Origin: Salinarimonas ramus
GTDB lineage: Bacteria > Pseudomonadota > Alphaproteobacteria > Rhizobiales > Beijerinckiaceae
DNA length: 64,000 nt
Direction of reading: 5' to 3'
Assembly: GCF_014645695.1 (NCBI RefSeq)
Contig: NZ_BMMF01000003.1
Coordinates: 124,001 to 188,000, forward strand
Below the pieces are notes generated by a model, which saw only the letters and a list, made by a program, of their open reading frames with translations, did not search any database and was not told where the DNA came from. The position numbers were made by a program, and so were the translations under genes. Positions 39,576 through 48,177 of the stretch are shown piece after piece. The stretch's first letter is position 1, and every line of letters begins with the position of its first letter.

Positions 39576-40079
39576 ATGATCACGGCCCTCATCCTGGCGA
39601 ACGGCGCGCCCGGCGCGCTCGCGGCGACGATCGCGTCCCTCGTCCCGGGCGTCGCGGACGGCGCGATCGCGGACGCGATCGTGCTCGTGCGCGGCACGCC
39701 CGACGCCGCCCACGAGGCGCTGGCCGACGCCGCCGGCGCCGACCTCGTCTCCCTAGCGCCGGGCGAGGACCCGTGGCGCGCCGGCGCCGCGCGTGCGCGT
39801 CGGGACTGGCTGCTGCTTCTGGAGTCGGGGGACGTGCCGCTCGAAGGCTTCGCCCGGCCGCTGGAGCGCTTCGCCGGCTCGGCGCCGGCCGCGCCCGAGG
39901 CGCTTGGGCGCCTGCGGCGGGCGGATGCGGGGCTCGTGGCGAGCCTCCTCGCGCGCCTGGGCATGGAAGCGCGCCGCCCGCGCTCGGGCGATCTCGTCCA
40001 CGCCCGCCATCTCGAGCCGGGCGCCCGCCCCCGCATCGCCCGCCTCGCCGCGACGATCGCCCGCGAGGCGATGCCCTGA
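39576..40079 (+). CDS. Small glycosyltransferase-like protein
   Basis: A 167-residue protein of uncertain function. The start MITALILANGAPGALAATIASLVPGVADGAI, the following DAIVLVRGTPDAAHEALADAAGADLV and DWLLLLESGDVPL (read in separate stretches) follow the beta-alpha pattern of the N-terminal half of family 2 glycosyltransferases, in which the 'D-G' dyad would bind nucleotide sugar; here those acidic residues are not convincing. It may be a degenerate or truncated GT-A protein. Divergent from the radical SAM gene and convergent with moaB. Confidence 0.55.
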   Translation: MITALILANGAPGALAATIASLVPGVADGAIADAIVLVRGTPDAAHEALADAAGADLVSLAPGEDPWRAGAARARRDWLLLLESGDVPLEGFARPLERFAGSAPAAPEALGRLRRADAGLVASLLARLGMEARRPRSGDLVHARHLEPGARPRIARLAATIAREAMP

Positions 40080-40116
40080 CCTCAGGCGCGAATCACCCGC
40101 CCGCTCACCCACCGTC

Positions 40117-40668
<552 letters not shown>

Positions 40669-40723
40669 GGTCGGGTCTCTTTCGGAGGCGTGATCCGGAG
40701 ATGGCCATGCCGGCCTCCCGATT

Positions 40724-41785
40724 TCAAGCGAGGGCGCGCCCGGTCTCCCGGTCGAAGCCGGGGCGGGCCTTGTTGAACGCGCGCATGCGGGCGAGGACGT
40801 CGAGGCCGAGCTGCGCGTGCGCGTCGAGGAGGTCGACGAGGACCCAGTTCTCGCGGATCAGCCCGTCCTCGAGCCGCCAGAAGTCGAGGCTGCGCAGCGT
40901 GATGCGCCGCCCCGTCGCGGGCAGGCCCAGCCAGCCGCCGCCGGTGAGCGTCTGCTGCATGTTCGGCCAGCCGGTGACGGCGGCATACGGCCCGTCGCCG
41001 AAGAAATGGTGCGAGGTCCCCTCCGGGTGCCGCCCGCGGTCGGGCATGGCCGCCAGGAAGGGGATCTGATGCCAGTTCCGGAAGCCGCGCACGCCCCGCG
41101 CGGTACCGATGCCGGCGGGGCCGTACCAGGTGAAGCGCGGATGCCAGAAACGCTCGAGCTCCATAACCTCGGGCCCGCCCTCGCCGGGATGGCGGATCAT
41201 CGCCTGCAGCATGGCGACGATGTGCGCGCAGGACGCCGCGCCGGCCTGCGCATCGTACGGCCCCGGCACGAGCCCGTCCTGCGTCGCCGGCGCGGGCGCG
41301 CGCCGCTCGGCCCCGAGGCTCGGCGCGAGCGGCCAGGCGCGCGCCTCCATCATCAGCTCCGGCAGGTCCCAGATCGCCTGCATCTCGACGACGCGGCCCT
41401 CGACGAACCTGAAGAACTCGTGGAAGCGGAACGAGGCCACGTGCCCGCTCGCCGGGACGTCGAGGAAGGGCCGCTCGAAGGTCCCGACGTAATCCCCCGC
41501 GCAGCCGACCCAGTCCTCCCCCTCCGGCGCCGGCCCGGCGACGACGATGTAGTCCCGCCGCTCGAGATCCGGCATGGCCGCGACGAGCGGCGCATACGCC
41601 GCCTCGTAGAGCGCCTGCGGCCCCGCGAGATCCCCGAACGGATGGCACATCCGCACCCGCGCCCCCGGCGCGAACACCCGATCCAGCGCCGCCCGAACGG
41701 GCACCTCCGCGAAATCGCGCATGGCGAGGCGCAGGGGAGCGAGGAGGGACTTGTGGCGGGTGTGAGGGTCGAGGGGGATGGTCAT
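40724..41785 (-). CDS. Tandem SnoaL-like (NTF2 fold) protein
   Basis: A 353-residue protein with two SnoaL/polyketide cyclase-like domains. Domain 1 (about 20-150) has VRMCHPFGDLAGPQALYEAAY and FRFHEFFRFVEGRVVEMQ; domain 2 (about 195-335) has FWHPRFTWYGPAGIGTARGV, FRNWHQIPFLAAMPD and DFWRLEDGLIRENWVLVDLLD. The paired 'G-(I/L)-x-(E/N)-x' ends are typical of NTF2-fold enzymes. No catalytic role can be fixed. ATG 41785 is chosen since the 48 residues before it look non-coding. It lies between moaB and acs without clear coupling. Confidence 0.75.
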   Translation of the reverse strand: MTIPLDPHTRHKSLLAPLRLAMRDFAEVPVRAALDRVFAPGARVRMCHPFGDLAGPQALYEAAYAPLVAAMPDLERRDYIVVAGPAPEGEDWVGCAGDYVGTFERPFLDVPASGHVASFRFHEFFRFVEGRVVEMQAIWDLPELMMEARAWPLAPSLGAERRAPAPATQDGLVPGPYDAQAGAASCAHIVAMLQAMIRHPGEGGPEVMELERFWHPRFTWYGPAGIGTARGVRGFRNWHQIPFLAAMPDRGRHPEGTSHHFFGDGPYAAVTGWPNMQQTLTGGGWLGLPATGRRITLRSLDFWRLEDGLIRENWVLVDLLDAHAQLGLDVLARMRAFNKARPGFDRETGRALA

Positions 41786-41890
41786 GGGCGAGGGCTCGCG
41801 GGCGGAAGAAACACGCGCAAGCGGAAGAGCATCGGTGGTGCGAACGCAACCCTTTTCTCGTAGGACGCCGGGGTCACCAGACACGCGAAC

Positions 41891-41920
41891 GCCCCGGAGG
41901 TCTCGAACGACCACCGGGGC
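41891..41920 (-). terminator. Hairpin downstream of acs
   Basis: GCCCCGG and CCGGGGC arms (41891-41897, 41914-41920) with an inner GGTC/GACC pairing make one extended stem with a single T-T mismatch and a six-base loop. It lies 27 bp after the acs stop on the minus strand. There is no T run, so termination efficiency is uncertain. Confidence 0.5.
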
Positions 41921-41946
41921 TTCGGTCACTCAGCTTCTCGCAGCCC

Positions 41947-43902
41947 TCAGGCCGCGCTGCGCTTGTTCTGCCGGTGCTCGATCAGGTCGTCCACCACGGC
42001 CGGGTCGGCCAGCGTCGAGGTGTCGCCGAGCGCGCCGAACTCGTCCTCGGCGATCTTGCGCAGGATGCGGCGCATGATCTTGCCCGAGCGGGTCTTGGGC
42101 AGGCCCGGCGCGAACTGGATCTTGTCGGGGGTGGCGATGGGGCCGATCTCCTGGCGCACGTGCTTGACGAGCTCGGCGCGCAGCTCGTCGGAGGGCTCGA
42201 TGCCCGACATCAGCGTGACGTAGGCGTAGATGCCCTGGCCCTTGATGTCGTGCGGGTAGCCGACCACGGCGGCTTCCGAGACCTTCGGGTGGGCGACGAG
42301 CGCGCTCTCCACCTCGGCGGTGCCCATGCGGTGGCCCGAGACGTTGATGACGTCGTCGACGCGGCCCGTGATCCAGTAATAGCCGTCGGCGTCGCGCCGG
42401 CAGCCGTCACCGGTGAAGTACTTGCCCGGATAGGTCGAGAAGTAGGTCTGCACGAAGCGCTCGTGGTCGCCGTAGACGGTGCGCATCTGGCCGGGCCAGC
42501 TGTCGGCGATGCAGAGGTTGCCCTCGCAGGCGCCCTCGAGCACCTTGCCTTCGGCGTCCACGATCTCGGGCTTCACGCCGAAGAAGGGCAGCGTCGCCGA
42601 GCCCGGCTTCTGGGCGATGGCGCCGGGCAGCGGCGTGATCAGGATGCCGCCGGTCTCCGTCTGCCACCAGGTGTCGACGATGGGGCAGCGCCCCTCGCCC
42701 ACCACGCGGTGGTACCATTCCCAAGCCTCGGGGTTGATGGGCTCGCCCACCGAGCCGAGGAGGCGCAGGCTCTTGCGCGAGGTCTTCGTCACCGGCTCCT
42801 CGCCCGCGCCCATCAGCGAGCGGATGGCGGTGGGGGCGGTGTAGAAGATGTTGACGTCGTGCTTGTCCACCACGTCCCAGAAGCGGGAGATGGAGGGGTA
42901 GGTCGGCACGCCCTCGAACATCAGCGTCGTCGCGCCGTTGGCGAGCGGGCCGTAGACGATGTAGCTGTGGCCCGTGACCCAGCCGACGTCGGCGGTGCAC
43001 CAATAGACCTCGCCGTCCTTGTAGTCGAAGACGTATTGATGCGTCATCGCGGCGTAGACGAGATAGCCGCCCGTCGTGTGCAGCACGCCCTTCGGCTTGC
43101 CGGTGGAGCCGGACGTGTAGAGGATGAACAGCGGATCCTCCGCGTTCATCTCCTCGCAGGGGCACTCGTCCGTCACCATCTCGGCGGCGGCGTGGTAGTA
43201 GACGTCGCGGCCGGGATCCATCTCGACCTTGCCGCCGGTGCGCTCCACCACGACGACGTGGTCGACGGCGTCCGCCGCGAGGCGCTTCAAGGCGGCGTCG
43301 ACGTTCGCCTTGAGGGGCACCTTGCGGCCGCCGCGCAGGCCCTCGTCGGCGGTGATCACGAAGCGAGAGCCGCAATCCTCGATGCGACCGGCGAGCGCGT
43401 CCGGCGAGAAGCCGCCGAAGACGATGGAGTGGATGGCGCCGAGCCGCGCGCACGCCAGCATCGCGTAGGCGGCCTCCGGGATCATCGGCAGGTAGATGGT
43501 GACGCGGTCGCCCTTCTGGACGTTGCGGTTGCGCAGCACGTTGGCCCAGCGGGAGACGTGGGCGTGAAGCTCGCGATAGGTGATGCGCTTGGATTCGCTC
43601 GGGTCGTCGCCCTCCCAGATGATCGCCACCTGGTCGCCGCGGGTCTCGAGATGCCGGTCGACGCAATTGTAGGCGACGTTGGTCGTGCCGTCCTCGAACC
43701 ACTTGATGGAGACGTCGCCGGGGCCGAACGTCGTGTTCTTCACCTTGGTGTAGGGCGTGAACCAGTCGATGCGCTTGCCGTGCTCGGCCCAGAAGGCCTC
43801 CGGGTCGGCGGCGCTCGCCTCGTACATCGCGCGGTACTGCGCCGCGTCGACATAGGCGCGCTCGGCCCAGTCCCGCGAGACTTCGTAGATCTTGTCCGAC
43901 AT
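41947..43902 (-). CDS. acs: Acetyl-CoA synthetase
   Basis: Acetate + ATP + CoA to acetyl-CoA via acetyl-AMP. The 651-residue length is standard. Seen: the N-terminal ACAS domain ([24 protein letters not shown]), the AMP-binding loop [54 protein letters not shown] (read in short stretches), [15 protein letters not shown] and the C-terminal [17 protein letters not shown] containing the lysine whose acetylation switches the enzyme off. ATG 43902 follows GGGGAGAG. Monocistronic, with 260 bp of upstream sequence before the divergent membrane-protein gene. Confidence 0.97.
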   Translation of the reverse strand: MSDKIYEVSRDWAERAYVDAAQYRAMYEASAADPEAFWAEHGKRIDWFTPYTKVKNTTFGPGDVSIKWFEDGTTNVAYNCVDRHLETRGDQVAIIWEGDDPSESKRITYRELHAHVSRWANVLRNRNVQKGDRVTIYLPMIPEAAYAMLACARLGAIHSIVFGGFSPDALAGRIEDCGSRFVITADEGLRGGRKVPLKANVDAALKRLAADAVDHVVVVERTGGKVEMDPGRDVYYHAAAEMVTDECPCEEMNAEDPLFILYTSGSTGKPKGVLHTTGGYLVYAAMTHQYVFDYKDGEVYWCTADVGWVTGHSYIVYGPLANGATTLMFEGVPTYPSISRFWDVVDKHDVNIFYTAPTAIRSLMGAGEEPVTKTSRKSLRLLGSVGEPINPEAWEWYHRVVGEGRCPIVDTWWQTETGGILITPLPGAIAQKPGSATLPFFGVKPEIVDAEGKVLEGACEGNLCIADSWPGQMRTVYGDHERFVQTYFSTYPGKYFTGDGCRRDADGYYWITGRVDDVINVSGHRMGTAEVESALVAHPKVSEAAVVGYPHDIKGQGIYAYVTLMSGIEPSDELRAELVKHVRQEIGPIATPDKIQFAPGLPKTRSGKIMRRILRKIAEDEFGALGDTSTLADPAVVDDLIEHRQNKRSAA

Positions 43903-44164
43903 GGCGTCTCTCCCCGCATCACGCTGGTGGCGCCGGACTTGGATACGAAGCGTCCGGGCGCGCGTTGTTGGCGGCACGTTAAAGGAGCGGACGCGCGCGC
44001 GGCAAGGTAGGGTGATATCGCACTTTGGGTGGGGTCGCGGGCCGCTCGGATCGGCTCGCGCAGGTCGAAATGCCGCGCTTGGAGGGGGAGGTCCGCACGA
44101 GCGACCTGTGCGTAAGGTTCCGCGAGGGTCGCACGCCGCGTCCCGAGCGTGGAGGGCATGAGGC

Positions 44165-44557
44165 ATGGAGCACCGGACACTCGTGGACGCGGGAGGGCAC
44201 GCCCGTGCGGCCTCGTTCGATCCGGCGACGAACTTCACCGCGCAGCTCGCCTATATCGGGCTGACACCGGTCCTCGCGCTCTGGCCGCTCCTGTCGACGC
44301 TGCCCGTCTTCGGGCTGATCGCCGGCCCGCCGAGCATCGGCTGGGGGGTGATGCACCTCTTCCTCCTGATCAGCGGCTTCTGGGGCGTCTTCGGCGCTTG
44401 GGCGACGCTGCGCTTCATCCGCCCCGCGAGCGTCTCGGCGCAAGCCGCGCCGCACACGGGGATCATGCCGCGGGGAACGCGCGGCCTCGCGCTCGGCGCC
44501 TACGCCACGGTGTGGACGATCGTCGCCATGGGTGTCGTGATCCTCGGGGTGTCGTGA
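44165..44557 (+). CDS. Small membrane protein of unknown function
   Basis: A 130-residue protein with about three hydrophobic segments (approximately 28-46, 58-82, and 108-128). I do not recognise the family. The C-terminal residues VVILGVS are encoded by the first copies of a 17-bp tandem repeat (44532-44582) that also contains the stop codon, so the C-terminus may differ between strains by slippage. It precedes a DUF2946-like gene and a copper chaperone gene on the same strand, but a link is not proven. Confidence 0.65.
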   Translation: MEHRTLVDAGGHARAASFDPATNFTAQLAYIGLTPVLALWPLLSTLPVFGLIAGPPSIGWGVMHLFLLISGFWGVFGAWATLRFIRPASVSAQAAPHTGIMPRGTRGLALGAYATVWTIVAMGVVILGVS

Positions 44558-44582
44558 TCCTCGGGGCGTCGTGATCCTCGCC
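44532..44582. repeat. 17-bp tandem repeat, three copies
   Basis: Three head-to-tail copies of a GTGTCGTGATCCTCGGG unit (44532-44548, 44549-44565 and a diverged third copy 44566-44582). The second copy supplies the stop codon of the upstream membrane-protein gene. Because 17 is not a multiple of 3, gain or loss of a copy shifts the frame and would change the last residues and stop of that protein. Confidence 0.85.
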
Positions 44583-44626
44583 TGAGAGCACGCACCGCGC
44601 TTGCGCGCCGGAGACGGCCGCCGTAC

Positions 44627-45010
44627 ATGCCGAGCATGAGCACCACCGCGCGACGCCCGGGTCTGCTGCGCACGACGATCGCGGTCGTCGCGCTCTACGC
44701 GCTCGTGCTCGGCGGTCTCCTCGGGGGCCTGTCGAGCGCGCTGGCGCTCTCGACACAGAGCCCGCTCGGCGGCGCCACCGTCTGGTGCCCGGTCGACGGC
44801 TCGATGCCCGCCGACGACCCGCGCGACCCGTGCCTCCACGCCTGCCGTCTCGGCACCGGTCCCGGCGGGCCGCTTCTCACGCCGGGCCCCGCGCCGTCGC
44901 TCGTCGCCCGCGTGGCGGCCCCGCTGGTGCGCGCGCCGGTGCAGTTCGAGACGACATGCCCCCGCACGGCGAAAGCGCCCGTCGGTGCGCGCGCGCCACC
45001 CCTTTCCTGA
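44627..45010 (+). CDS. DUF2946-like membrane-anchored protein
   Basis: A 127-residue protein with one N-terminal membrane helix (about 16-42) and a short extracytoplasmic part holding WCPVDGSMPADDPRDPCLHACRLG, where three Cys and one His could bind metal or form a disulfide. Size, the helix and the CP...CLHAC block resemble DUF2946 proteins, which often sit beside copper genes. Here the next gene, 67 bp downstream, encodes a PCu(A)C copper chaperone, so a role in copper handling is likely but inferred. The C-terminus is Pro/Ala-rich. Confidence 0.6.
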   Translation: MPSMSTTARRPGLLRTTIAVVALYALVLGGLLGGLSSALALSTQSPLGGATVWCPVDGSMPADDPRDPCLHACRLGTGPGGPLLTPGPAPSLVARVAAPLVRAPVQFETTCPRTAKAPVGARAPPLS

Positions 45011-45077
45011 TCGCCTCTCGCTTCATCCCGACTGCATCAGCGATCCGGATCGACAGATCCGACGGAGAGACACGATC

Positions 45078-45581
45078 ATGAACACCTTCATCCGCATGCG
45101 CGCCGCCGCGCTCGCCTTCGCCTTCGCCTTCGCCGCCACGGCCATTTCCGCCGCGCCCGTCCTCGCCGAGACCTTCGAGGCCGGCGACATCGTCGTCGAG
45201 ACGCCCTGGTCGCGGGCCACGCCGGGCGCCGCCCCGGTCGCGGGCGGATACCTCACCATCACCAACACCGGCGCGGCGGCGGATCGCCTCCTCGGCGGCG
45301 CCACCGAAATCGCCGAGCGCTTCGAGGTCCATTCCATGGAGATGGTGGACGGCGTGGCGCGCATGGCGCCCGTGGAAGGCGGTCTCGAGATCCCGGCGGG
45401 CGAGAGCGTCGCGCTGGAGCCCGGCGGCTACCACGTGATGTTCATGGGCCTGAAGCGCCCCCTCGCGGAGGGCGAGAGCTTCGAGGGCACGCTCGTCTTC
45501 GAGAATGCCGGCGAGGTGCCCGTGACGTTCGCGGTGGGTGCGATGGGCTCGCGCATGGCGCCGGGCGGCCACGGGCATTGA
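45078..45581 (+). CDS. Periplasmic copper chaperone PCu(A)C
   Basis: Delivers Cu(I) to the CuA site of cytochrome c oxidase in the periplasm. The 167 residues begin with a signal peptide (to about VLA-ET, residue 30). The binding motif H-x10-M-x22-H-x-M is complete: H85, M96, H119, M121, within FEVHSMEMVDGVARM and GGYHVMFMGLK. The C-terminal GGHGH could add another metal site. Start ATG 45078 has GGAGAG upstream. Downstream of the DUF2946-like gene, same strand; no Sco or cox gene is near. Confidence 0.92.
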   Translation: MNTFIRMRAAALAFAFAFAATAISAAPVLAETFEAGDIVVETPWSRATPGAAPVAGGYLTITNTGAAADRLLGGATEIAERFEVHSMEMVDGVARMAPVEGGLEIPAGESVALEPGGYHVMFMGLKRPLAEGESFEGTLVFENAGEVPVTFAVGAMGSRMAPGGHGH

Positions 45582-45607
45582 CGAGTGCGGCCGGCGCGCG
45601 CGGGCGA

Positions 45608-46141
45608 TCAGCCGATCACGACGACGCGCGTCCTGCGACCGATCAGCGGGAGGAGGCGGCGCAAGGCCGCCTTCTCCAAAGCGACGCAGCCCTGCGTCGC
45701 CGAGAAGCCGGGCTTCGCCACGTGCAGGAAGATGGCGCTGCCGCGGCCCTTGCGGATCGGCCCGCGATTGGCGGAGAGGTCGAGGACGTAATCGTAGAGC
45801 CCGTCCGCGCGCCGCATCTCTTCCGCGCTCGCGGGATAGGGCAGGCGCACCGGGCGATTGTAGTTGCGGTCGCGCGGCGCGTCGCACCAGCCGTCCCGCG
45901 GGCCGATCGTGGAAAGCGGCAGGGCGAGGGCCGGCCGGGGGCCACGATCGGCGCGCCAGAGTGCGCCGAGGATGCGGAACGTCCCCGCCGGCGTCGCGCC
46001 GTCGCCCTCGCGCTTGTCGTGCGTGATGCCCGTGCTGCCGAGCGCGCAGGGCAGGACGAGCGGGCCCGCGACCACCCAGCCGCGATGCCGGCTTCCCGGC
46101 GCGCGGCGCACCACGATGCGATCGATCACCCCGGTTCCCAT
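45608..46141 (-). CDS. L,D-transpeptidase-like protein (YkuD fold), no signal peptide
   Basis: A 177-residue YkuD-domain protein with catalytic H140 in FLHVAKPGFSATQ and C152 in SATQGCVAL. It differs from the exported enzyme at 8.3-9.0 kb: no signal peptide is visible at this start, and the domain begins almost at once (IDRIVVRRAPGSRHRGWVVAG). This shape is the common short 'L,D-transpeptidase catalytic domain' protein found in alphaproteobacteria. It is divergent from cenR, 146 bp apart; as CenR controls envelope genes, regulation by it is plausible. Confidence 0.85.
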   Translation of the reverse strand: MGTGVIDRIVVRRAPGSRHRGWVVAGPLVLPCALGSTGITHDKREGDGATPAGTFRILGALWRADRGPRPALALPLSTIGPRDGWCDAPRDRNYNRPVRLPYPASAEEMRRADGLYDYVLDLSANRGPIRKGRGSAIFLHVAKPGFSATQGCVALEKAALRRLLPLIGRRTRVVVIG

Positions 46142-46287
46142 GCCGCCTCGTCCTCTCTCGCGCCGCCGGCGGCATGTTTCCCCTGGGGGTAACCCCGTTC
46201 GCGCCCCGGCAGCGACTTGTTGCCGAGGCGCGGCGGTTTAGTCTAGAGCCGTGAGCGAGACGGCTCCTTCGTCGAGGAACGCTTCCC

Positions 46288-46974
46288 ATGTCGAACGCCA
46301 ACCGGATACTCGTCGTCGACGACGACCAGGATCTGCGCGACACGCTCGCCGAGCAGCTCGCTCTCTACGACGAGTTCGTCGTCACCACCGCCGAGAGTGC
46401 GGGCGAGGCCATCAAGGCCGTCCAGGGCGAGCGCATCGACCTCGTCATCATGGATGTCGGCCTGCCCGACATGGACGGGCGCGAGGGCGTGAAGCTCATG
46501 CGCAAGCACGGCTTCCGCTCGCCGGTGATCATGCTCACCGCGCAGGGCTCGGACGCCGACACCGTGCTCGGCCTCGAGGCCGGGGCGAACGACTACGTGG
46601 TCAAGCCCTTCAAGTTCGCTGTGCTGCTGGCGCGCATCCGCGCGCAGCTGCGCCAATACGCGGCCTCCGAGGACGCGATCTTCCAGATCGGGCCCTATTC
46701 CTTCCGTCCGGGCGCGAAGCTCCTCGTCTCCGAGAAGGGATCGAAGCTCAAGCTCACCGAGAAGGAGACGGCGATCCTGCGCTTCCTCTTCCGCGCCGGG
46801 CAGAAGGTGGTCTCCCGCGACACGCTGCTCGCCGAGGTGTGGGGCTACAATTCCAACGTGACGACCCACACGCTGGAGACGCACATCTACCGGCTGCGCC
46901 AGAAGATCGAGCCGAACCCCTCCGCCGCCCGCTTCCTCGTCACCGAGGGCGGCGGCTACAAGCTCATGCCCTGA
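46288..46974 (+). CDS. cenR: OmpR-family response regulator CenR
   Basis: DNA-binding response regulator of 228 residues. Receiver domain: D11/D12, phosphoacceptor D56 in VIMDVGLPDMDGRE, T84 and K106 in VVKPFKFAVLLARI. The winged-helix output domain has LKLTEKETAILRFLFRAGQKVVSR and EVWGYNSNVTTHTLETHIYRLRQKIE (read in short stretches). The sequence between the receiver and output domain and the C-terminal GGGYKLMP match CenR, the essential envelope regulator of Caulobacter and Brucella. It is followed 17 bp later by a cyclic-nucleotide-binding protein gene. The cognate kinase CenK is not in the window. Confidence 0.88.
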   Translation: MSNANRILVVDDDQDLRDTLAEQLALYDEFVVTTAESAGEAIKAVQGERIDLVIMDVGLPDMDGREGVKLMRKHGFRSPVIMLTAQGSDADTVLGLEAGANDYVVKPFKFAVLLARIRAQLRQYAASEDAIFQIGPYSFRPGAKLLVSEKGSKLKLTEKETAILRFLFRAGQKVVSRDTLLAEVWGYNSNVTTHTLETHIYRLRQKIEPNPSAARFLVTEGGGYKLMP

Positions 46975-46991
46975 TCGCGAGCCCGGGCGCG

Positions 46992-47435
46992 ATGTCCCTC
47001 GACGACGATATCGCGCTCCTCGCGAGCGCGCCCTTGATCGGCCTCATCGATCGCGACGGGCTGCGCCTCCTCGCCTTCGCCGCCGACAAGCGCCGGCTGC
47101 GCCAGGGCGAGGCCCTGTTCCGCAAGGGCGACCGCGCGGAATGCGGCTACGTCGTCGCCGAGGGTGAGATCGGCCTCGACGTCGAGGGCGGTAAGCCGAT
47201 CGTCGTGGCGCGCCCGGGCGACCTCGTGGGCGCCGCCTCGCTCTTCGCCGAGACCCGCCGCCCTGCCACCGCGACGGCCCGCGAGCGCACGACCGTCATC
47301 CGCCTCACCCAACCGCTGATGCGTCGCGTACTCGAGGAATACCCCAAGGCCGCCGCCGGCATCCACGCCATCCTCGCCGCCGAGCTGGAGAGCCTGACGC
47401 GGGACCTGATGCGGGTCGGGGAGCGCATGGGGTGA
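46992..47435 (+). CDS. Cyclic nucleotide-binding domain protein
   Basis: A 147-residue protein made of one cNMP-binding domain: LAFAADKRRLRQGEALFRKGD, AECGYVVAEGEIGLDVEGG, VARPGDLVGAASLFAETRRPATATARERT. No DNA-binding helix-turn-helix follows, so it is not a CRP-type regulator. The phosphate-cassette region (GAASLFAETRRPATA) keeps the arginine of cyclic-nucleotide binders. It lies 17 bp after cenR; the pair is common in Hyphomicrobiales and suggests a small signalling protein tied to CenR. Confidence 0.85.
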   Translation: MSLDDDIALLASAPLIGLIDRDGLRLLAFAADKRRLRQGEALFRKGDRAECGYVVAEGEIGLDVEGGKPIVVARPGDLVGAASLFAETRRPATATARERTTVIRLTQPLMRRVLEEYPKAAAGIHAILAAELESLTRDLMRVGERMG

Positions 47436-47441
47436 GGCGAG

Positions 47442-47462
47442 TTGACCAACCCCTTGACTAAC
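47442..47462. promoter_or_regulatory. Direct repeat upstream of the Phd/PIN toxin-antitoxin genes
   Basis: TTGACCAAC (47442-47450) and TTGACTAAC (47454-47462) are two 9-bp direct repeats (one mismatch) 3 bp apart, 45 bp before the antitoxin ATG. The TTGAC cores could also act as -35 elements. Antitoxins of this class repress their own promoter, so this is a candidate operator. Confidence 0.45.
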
Positions 47463-47506
47463 TTCTGTCGAACCACGATCTTCGGGGAAGCTGGAGGAGG
47501 GTGATC

Positions 47507-47755
47507 ATGTCTGAGACGGTGAAGGTCGCGGATGCGAAGACGCATCTCTCGCAGCTTCTCGCGAAAGTGGAAGCGGGCGACGAATTCGTCATTGCGCGCG
47601 GCGAGCGCCCGATCGCGCGCCTCGTCCCGATCGACGACAAGGAACGGCGTCGTGCGGCGATCGCCGACATGTTCGCGTTCCGCGACGGCCCCGGGCTGAA
47701 GCCCGTGAGTGCGGACGAGATCGCAGCGTGGAAGCACGAAGGGCATCGTTACTGA
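47507..47755 (+). CDS. Antitoxin, Phd/YefM family
   Basis: An 82-residue antitoxin. The N-terminal part ETVKVADAKTHLSQLLAKVEAGDEFVIARGERPIARLVPI is the Phd/YefM DNA-binding fold (read in short stretches), and the C-terminal 35 residues would wrap the toxin. ATG 47507 follows GGAGGAGGG; a GTG six bases earlier is possible. Its stop overlaps the toxin start (TGATG), the usual order antitoxin then toxin. Confidence 0.9.
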   Translation: MSETVKVADAKTHLSQLLAKVEAGDEFVIARGERPIARLVPIDDKERRRAAIADMFAFRDGPGLKPVSADEIAAWKHEGHRY

Positions 47756-48156
47756 TGCCCTTCGTCGTCGATGCTTCGATCGCACTCTCATGGTTGATGC
47801 CTGACGAGAGAGACGAGTCCGTCGATGCCCTCGCATCGCTGTTGGCGGAGGGAGCCGCTCTCGTGCCCGACCTCTTCATGCACGAGGTGCGTAATGCGCT
47901 CGTCGTTGCTCATCGAAGAGGACGGATCGAGCGCGACCGGCTCGTCCTGGCAGCATCCAAGCTGAGGCAGCTTCCCGTGAAGATCGCAGAGCCTGCGGAA
48001 ACAGGAGAGGTTCTGGATTACGCTCTGATGCACGACCTCTCCGCCTACGATGCCGCATATCTCGCCTTGGCGTGCCGCACACGGCTGCCCCTCGCAACCA
48101 GGGACAGCGCGCTTCGGCGAGCGGCGAGACTGGAGAACGTGCCCGTTCTTCCGTAG
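47755..48156 (+). CDS. PIN-domain toxin (VapC family)
   Basis: A 133-residue ribonuclease toxin. The four acidic residues of the PIN active site are visible: D6 (FVVDASIALSW), E44 (HEVRNALV), D99 (SAYDAAYLALA) and D117 (ATRDSALRRAA). VapC proteins cleave tRNA or rRNA. It is paired with a Phd/YefM-type antitoxin rather than a classical VapB, a combination known elsewhere. The pair uses less GC-biased codons than neighbours. It converges on the chemoreceptor gene, 21 bp apart. Confidence 0.92.
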   Translation: MPFVVDASIALSWLMPDERDESVDALASLLAEGAALVPDLFMHEVRNALVVAHRRGRIERDRLVLAASKLRQLPVKIAEPAETGEVLDYALMHDLSAYDAAYLALACRTRLPLATRDSALRRAARLENVPVLP

Positions 48157-48177
48157 CCTGTTCGTGCGTGAGCCGCA

